Shown piece after piece: positions 59,593 to 64,000 of a stretch of 64,000 nucleotides of DNA (positions are counted from its first letter, which is position 1; the number at the start of each line of letters is the position of its first letter). The notes beneath the pieces are model-generated. The model worked only from the letters and a program-made list of their open reading frames with translations. It did no database searches and was not told the DNA's origin. The stretch comes from Gordonia polyisoprenivorans (lineage in GTDB: Bacteria > Actinomycetota > Actinomycetes > Mycobacteriales > Mycobacteriaceae): positions 3,410,001 to 3,474,000 of the forward strand of contig NZ_CP072203.1 of the NCBI RefSeq assembly GCF_017654315.1. Reading direction: 5' to 3'. Made by a program: the position numbers and the translations under genes.

Positions 59593-62162
59593 CCGTCCTC
59601 GAAATCCCCGACCTGTGCCTGGTGGTCATGGTGGGAGTGTCCGGATCCGGCAAGTCCACCTTCGTTCGCCGTCACTTCGACACCACTGAGGTGCTGTCGT
59701 CGGATGCCTTGCGCGCCATGGTCGCCGACGACCCCACCGATCAGTCGGCCACCGCCGATGCCTTCGCGGTGCTCTCCGACGTCGCCGGACGGCGTCTGCG
59801 CCGTGGCCTGTTGACCGTGGTCGACGCGACCTCGCTGCGTCCGGAGGATCGTCGGGTGTTGCTCGACCTCGCACGCGAGGCAGACGTCTTCGCGGTCGCG
59901 ATCCTCCTCGACGTCCCGCGCGGCGAACTCACCAGGAGAGCGTCGGTCACCGGCACCGACGAGGGTGTTCTCGCACGGCAGTACAACCTGCTCCGCAACA
60001 GCCGAAAAGTGCTGCGCAAGGAAGGGTTCCGGTACGTCCATCATCTCGACGGAGTCGCCGGGATCGACGCCGTCCAGGTCGTCCGAACCCGCCTGTACCA
60101 CGACAAGCGCGATCTGCACGGGCCGTTCGACATCATCGGCGACGTCCACGGATGTGCCACCGAACTCGTCGACCTGCTGCGCGCCCTCGAGTGGGTGGTC
60201 GAGGTGGGTGACGACGGCCGCGTCCGCGGCGTCCCCGAACACCCGCAGGGCCGTACGGCGGTCTTCGTCGGCGATCTCGTCGACCGTGGTCCGGACAGTC
60301 CACAGGTCATCGCGGTGGTCCGGGCGATGGTCGATGCCGGCCGCGCACTCTGCGTGCGCGGCAATCACGAGGAGAAGCTGGTGCGGTTGCTCCGCGCCGG
60401 AGCGGGCACCGGGCGCGGGGCAGGTGGTGCGGAGATCCGCGCGCGACACGGTGCCGATCTGACGCTGGCGCAGCTCGCACAGACGACCGACGAGTTCCGC
60501 TTGGAGGCAACAGAATTCCTCGACGGTCTGATCACCCAGCTCGTGCTCGACGACGGACGACTCGTCGTCGCGCACGCAGGGCTCGCCGAGCGCTATCACG
60601 GACGCACATCGGGGCGGGTTCGCAGCGCGGCGCTCTACGGTGAGACCACCGGTGAGACCGACCGCTGGGGTTTTCCGGTGCGGATCGACTGGGCCCGGGA
60701 CTATCGCGGGCAGGCGCAGGTCGTGTACGGACACACCCCGGTGCCGCAGGCGGCGTGGGTCAACAACACGATCTGCATCGACACCGGATGCGTGTTCGGC
60801 GGCGCGTTGACCGCGTTGCGCTACCCGGAGCGGGAGGTCGTGTCGGTGCCGGCGCGGGCGACGTACTTCGACGCCGGTCGTCCGCTCGGCTACGGGCACA
60901 GCGCAGCCGACGACCGCGTGCGCGCACGGCTGCACCGTGCCGATGTCCTCGGAAAGCGCTCCATCCGAACCGGATACGGGCCACCGGTGTCGATTCGTGC
61001 CGAGAACGCGGCGGCCGCTCTCGAGGTGATGTCGCGATACTCCGTCGACCCACGATGGTTGCGCTACCTGCCGCCGACGATGAGTCCGATCGGCTCGGAT
61101 CGTGACGATCTCCTGGAGAGTCCCGGCGCCGCGTTCACGTTCTTCCGTGAGCAGGGCATCTCGACCGTGATGTGCGAGGAGAAGCACATGGGGTCGCGCG
61201 CGATCATGGTGCTCACCGCCGACGAGGACACCGCGTTGCGTTGTTTCGGGGTGCGCGGTGGCAGCGGCGCCATGTACACGCGCACCGGTCGGCCCTTCTT
61301 CGACGGCTCCGACGAGCACGCGCTCCTGGCGCGGGCACGCACCGCGGTGGCGGAGTTGTTCGACCGGCTGGACGCGACATGGCTGATCCTCGACGCCGAA
61401 CTGCTGCCGTGGAACATCAAGGGCGAGAGTCTGGTTCGGGAGGAGTTCGCGGAGGTCGCCGCGGCCGGCCGAGCCGAGACCGAGATGTTGCACGACGAAC
61501 TATCCCGCGCACTGGCCCGCGGTCTGTCGGTGGACGCCGAGCTCGATGCCCTCGGGCGTCGCCGAGCCGACCTCGGCGCGTTCACCGACGCCTACGCGGG
61601 CCATGTGCACCCGGGCGCCGGAATCGACGACGTTCGTATCGCGCCATTCGAGGTGCTGGCCTGCGGGGGTGGCTCGGCGGGGGAGATGACACTCGAGTCT
61701 CGTTCGCACGCATGGCATCTTGACACCATCGCGACACTGGTCGACGCCGACGACGGACTGTTCACCCGAACCCGCCACCGCGTCGTCGACGTCGATGACC
61801 GGCGCTCGTGTGCGGCTGCGGAGCAGTGGTGGGCGGATCTGACATCGGCGGGTGGCGAGGGGATGGTCGTCAAACCGTACGCCAATGCGGTGCGCGACAA
61901 TGCTGGACGCGTGCCGCCGGCCGGGGTCAAGGTCCGCGGCCGCGAGTACCTGCGGATCGTCTATGGGCCGTCGTACCTCGATGACCTGGCGCGCTTGCGG
62001 TCTCGCGATCTGCGGCACAAGCGGTCGATGGCAGCGCGTGAATATCGGCTGGGCCGTGAGGCCCTCGCCCGTCACGTGGCTGGGGCTCCGCTCTGGCAGG
62101 TGCACGAGTGCGTCTTCGGGGTGCTGGCGCTGGAATCCGAGCCCGTCGACACCCGCCTGTGA
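59589..62162 (+). CDS. pnkp: bacterial polynucleotide kinase-phosphatase/ligase Pnkp
   Basis: An 857-aa three-domain RNA repair enzyme. The 5'-kinase (1-170) has P-loop GVSGSGKST (16-24) and SSDA with Asp38. The metallophosphatase (about 178-430), which removes the 2',3'-cyclic end, has DVHG (Asp185, His187), GDLVDRG (Asp229), GNHEEK (Asn259, His260), AHAG (His329) and GHTP (His382). The C-terminal ligase/adenylyltransferase (about 480-857) has the nucleotidyl Lys532 in EEKHMGSRAIM, ILDAELLPWN, EGMVVKP and KVRGREYLRI. All catalytic residues known for the Clostridium thermocellum enzyme have counterparts. It is coupled to hen1; together they repair tRNA cut by ribotoxins. Confidence 0.97.
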   Translation: MTVLEIPDLCLVVMVGVSGSGKSTFVRRHFDTTEVLSSDALRAMVADDPTDQSATADAFAVLSDVAGRRLRRGLLTVVDATSLRPEDRRVLLDLAREADVFAVAILLDVPRGELTRRASVTGTDEGVLARQYNLLRNSRKVLRKEGFRYVHHLDGVAGIDAVQVVRTRLYHDKRDLHGPFDIIGDVHGCATELVDLLRALEWVVEVGDDGRVRGVPEHPQGRTAVFVGDLVDRGPDSPQVIAVVRAMVDAGRALCVRGNHEEKLVRLLRAGAGTGRGAGGAEIRARHGADLTLAQLAQTTDEFRLEATEFLDGLITQLVLDDGRLVVAHAGLAERYHGRTSGRVRSAALYGETTGETDRWGFPVRIDWARDYRGQAQVVYGHTPVPQAAWVNNTICIDTGCVFGGALTALRYPEREVVSVPARATYFDAGRPLGYGHSAADDRVRARLHRADVLGKRSIRTGYGPPVSIRAENAAAALEVMSRYSVDPRWLRYLPPTMSPIGSDRDDLLESPGAAFTFFREQGISTVMCEEKHMGSRAIMVLTADEDTALRCFGVRGGSGAMYTRTGRPFFDGSDEHALLARARTAVAELFDRLDATWLILDAELLPWNIKGESLVREEFAEVAAAGRAETEMLHDELSRALARGLSVDAELDALGRRRADLGAFTDAYAGHVHPGAGIDDVRIAPFEVLACGGGSAGEMTLESRSHAWHLDTIATLVDADDGLFTRTRHRVVDVDDRRSCAAAEQWWADLTSAGGEGMVVKPYANAVRDNAGRVPPAGVKVRGREYLRIVYGPSYLDDLARLRSRDLRHKRSMAAREYRLGREALARHVAGAPLWQVHECVFGVLALESEPVDTRL

Positions 62163-62166
62163 GCAC

Positions 62167-63915
62167 TCACATCATGTGTTCGGGATGGACGTGGGTGGGC
62201 ATCAACTGCAGCATCGACATCCGAAACGCCATCTCGCGGCGGTTGTCGACGAGTTCGGAATACAGGTCGGTGAGGGCGGCGTCGCCGAGATTGTGCGGCC
62301 CCACCACGCGATAACAGGAAGGGTTGAAGCTGCCGAACCACAACTGGATGAACAGCTTCGGGTTGGTGAGCATCATCCGCATCGGGATCAGGCACCCGAT
62401 CTCACGCGCGAGCGCGTCGAGGTAGAGCACCTGGGACGGGATCGCTTCGGTGTGCCGAGGGCTCAACGCCGTCCAGTACTCCTCCCACTCCTTCTCACGC
62501 CCGATGCGTTCGTCGATGTCGGCGGGCGGGGTGAGTGCGCCGCTGAGCACCCGGGCGAAGTAGCGTGCCTGCATCTCCGCGCACACCGGGATCCCGCCGG
62601 AGAACGGACGCACGAAGCCGATGAAGGCCACCGTGCCCTGATGCTCCGGATGCAGGAAGTGCTTGTACAGGTTGCGCACGTTGCCGTCCTTGACCTGGAG
62701 GTCGCCGATCGACAACGACTCCTTGGTGAAACCGGTACACAGCACCACCGTGTCGTACTCGGCGGAGGTGCCGTCGCCGAAGGTGATCGTGGTGCCCTCC
62801 GAGTGAGAGAGCCCGCGGTCGTTGAGTGTCACCCGGCCGCTCACCAGGTGCGGGATGAAACTGACGTTCTTGCAGAAGATGGTGCGTTGTGCCCAGCTGC
62901 CATCGGGATGGGACCGTCGATTCCACGTCCGGATCAGTTCGAAATTCGCGTCGTCGTGCACGGTGCCCACGTCGAGTTTGGGCGGGAACATCGGCTCGCC
63001 CATCGGATTCAGTGCGGACTTCGGTCGGCGGCGGGCGGGAACGAGTCGTTCGCTCGCCACCCGGACCGCGCCGAGCGCCGTCGTCACCACCCCGAAGACG
63101 ACCGAGAACGCGAGGAACACGGCCTTGGCGATCGTGCTCGTTCCCCAGAACGTGTCGAGGACGAACGGCTCGTCGCTCGAGCGGCGCAGCATCTCGTGAT
63201 GATGAGACCGGACGGTTCCGTGGTCGGTGGTGCGGTCGCCGTTCATGATTCGGGGCAGCAGGTAGTTGTAGGAGCGGATCGACAGCGTCGCCTCGGCGGC
63301 GACGTCGCCCACCTCGCGCACGATGTCGGCACCGGACTCGGCGAGCCCGACGATCAGGACGCGCTTGCCGCGGAAACGTTCGTTGTTGCGGTACTCGCTG
63401 GAGTGCACGATCTCTCCGGTGAATCCCTCGAGCTCGGCGATGTCGCGATTCGGTGTGGCAAACGGCCCCGAGCACACCGCGACCGCGTCGAACCTCTCGG
63501 CACGGACGGCTCCCGCGGCGTCTCCGCCGTCGCGCACATCGACCCGCCACGTCGCGCCGTCACGGGTGACATCGACGACCTCATGACCGGCACGGATGTG
63601 CTCGAACAGACTGAAACGCTCGGCGTATCCCTTCAGGTAGTCGAAATATTGCGCGCGCGAATAGAACTCGCGCTCACCACGACTACCGTCGCTGACGTGG
63701 GGATGATCGGAGTAGGCCATCAGCTTCATCGAGATGGTCAGCATCAGGTTGTCGTAGGCCTTCATCTGCTCGGCATCCGCACCATCGGCGTCGCGCAGCC
63801 AGATTCCGCCGACATACGGGTTCTTCTCGAAACAGACCACCTCATGGCCCTCGTCGAGGAGTTGTTTGATGGTCGTGAGACCGCACGGACCGGCGCCGAC
63901 CACGCAGACCTTCAT
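62167..63915 (-). CDS. flavin-containing monooxygenase (class B)
   Basis: A 582-aa FAD/NADPH monooxygenase. FAD-binding VVGAGPCGLTTIKQLLDEG is at the N-terminus; the FMO fingerprint FTGEIVHSSEYRN (about 162-174) matches FxGxxxHxxxY; the NADPH loop IVGLAESGADIV has Ala in place of the second Gly of GxGxxG. LCTGFTKESL near residue 390 corresponds to the FATGY-like motif. Hydrophobic AVFLAFSVVFGVVTTALGAV (about 267-286) may touch the membrane. The substrate is unknown (N, S or Baeyer-Villiger type). It is convergent with pnkp, only 4 bp apart. An iron box 60 bp upstream implies iron control. Confidence 0.9.
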   Translation of the reverse strand: MKVCVVGAGPCGLTTIKQLLDEGHEVVCFEKNPYVGGIWLRDADGADAEQMKAYDNLMLTISMKLMAYSDHPHVSDGSRGEREFYSRAQYFDYLKGYAERFSLFEHIRAGHEVVDVTRDGATWRVDVRDGGDAAGAVRAERFDAVAVCSGPFATPNRDIAELEGFTGEIVHSSEYRNNERFRGKRVLIVGLAESGADIVREVGDVAAEATLSIRSYNYLLPRIMNGDRTTDHGTVRSHHHEMLRRSSDEPFVLDTFWGTSTIAKAVFLAFSVVFGVVTTALGAVRVASERLVPARRRPKSALNPMGEPMFPPKLDVGTVHDDANFELIRTWNRRSHPDGSWAQRTIFCKNVSFIPHLVSGRVTLNDRGLSHSEGTTITFGDGTSAEYDTVVLCTGFTKESLSIGDLQVKDGNVRNLYKHFLHPEHQGTVAFIGFVRPFSGGIPVCAEMQARYFARVLSGALTPPADIDERIGREKEWEEYWTALSPRHTEAIPSQVLYLDALAREIGCLIPMRMMLTNPKLFIQLWFGSFNPSCYRVVGPHNLGDAALTDLYSELVDNRREMAFRMSMLQLMPTHVHPEHMM

Positions 63916-63975
63916 GGGATGTCCTTCGAGATGCGAGTCGGGGCACTGCCGCCGACACCCGGCACCGGATTGGTG

Positions 63976-63994
63976 TTAGGCGAGGCTAACATTA
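63976..63994. promoter_or_regulatory. IdeR/DtxR-type iron box
   Basis: TTAGGCGAGGCTAACATTA matches the 19-bp IdeR/DtxR consensus TTAGGTTAGSCTAACCTAA at 15 positions. It begins 60 bp upstream of the monooxygenase start and could also serve a divergent gene beyond the window's right edge. Iron-loaded IdeR would repress here. Confidence 0.8.
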
Positions 63995-64000
63995 GTTATC

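Overview
The window is a high-G+C (about two-thirds by eye), densely packed bacterial chromosome segment. Several features point to Mycobacteriales (mycolic-acid actinobacteria), with a Gordonia-like bacterium as the best guess: an MptB-type mannosyltransferase, mIHF, WhiA, a helicase-degenerate PriA, a DUF222-HNH (13E12-type) gene, OpcA, and gene order that matches the mycobacterial carB-pyrF-mihF-gmk-rpoZ-coaBC-metK, rib-uvrC-rapZ-yvcK-whiA, gap-pgk-tpi, tkt-tal-zwf-opcA-pgl and sufR-B-D-C-S-U-T blocks. The genus call is inference. No rRNA, tRNA or CRISPR array was seen.

Layout: (1) 1-12490: 3' end of carB, pyrF, a two-component system (not present at this place in M. tuberculosis), mihF, gmk, rpoZ, coaBC, metK, priA, fmt, rsmB; nucleotide, one-carbon and translation housekeeping, all on +. 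(2) 12522-14168: a small XRE regulator divergent from a methionine aminopeptidase, sharing a promoter with two matching palindromes, then a broken DUF4440-type gene. (3) 14252-19748: rpe, ribD, a LapA-like membrane protein (-), an FMN riboswitch, ribE, ribBA, ribH and a small membrane protein. (4) 19763-25738: a methyltransferase, uvrC, rapZ, yvcK, whiA. (5) 25922-32314: glycolysis (gap, pgk, tpiA), secG, ppc. (6) 32315-34945: an accessory island at the junction with the minus-strand pentose-phosphate operon. It holds a DUF222-HNH gene bracketed by half-copies of a palindromic element, then three complete ~138-bp copies of that element. (7) 34946-41462 (-): tkt-tal-zwf-opcA-pgl. (8) 41813-50998: ctaB, quinone reductase, phosphoribosyltransferase, a small unknown protein, a MerR regulator divergent from an Asp-nucleophile hydrolase, ctaA, an ABC exporter pair, mptB. 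(9) 51111-57695: sufR-sufB-sufD-sufC-sufS-sufU-sufT Fe-S assembly operon, then a DUF1992 gene. (10) 58210-62162: hen1-pnkp RNA repair cassette. (11) 62167-63915 (-): a flavin monooxygenase with an IdeR/DtxR-type iron box upstream at the right edge.

Most genes are in translationally coupled runs (ATGA/GTGA overlaps). The unusual material is: the repeat-bracketed HNH element and its miniature relatives; several short tandem repeats inside or at the starts of genes (DUF4440 pseudogene, ribE, sufR, whiA, tkt leader); a terminator-like hairpin inside the first codons of gmk; and two compact regulatory switches with clear palindromic operators (XRE/map and MerR/hydrolase).
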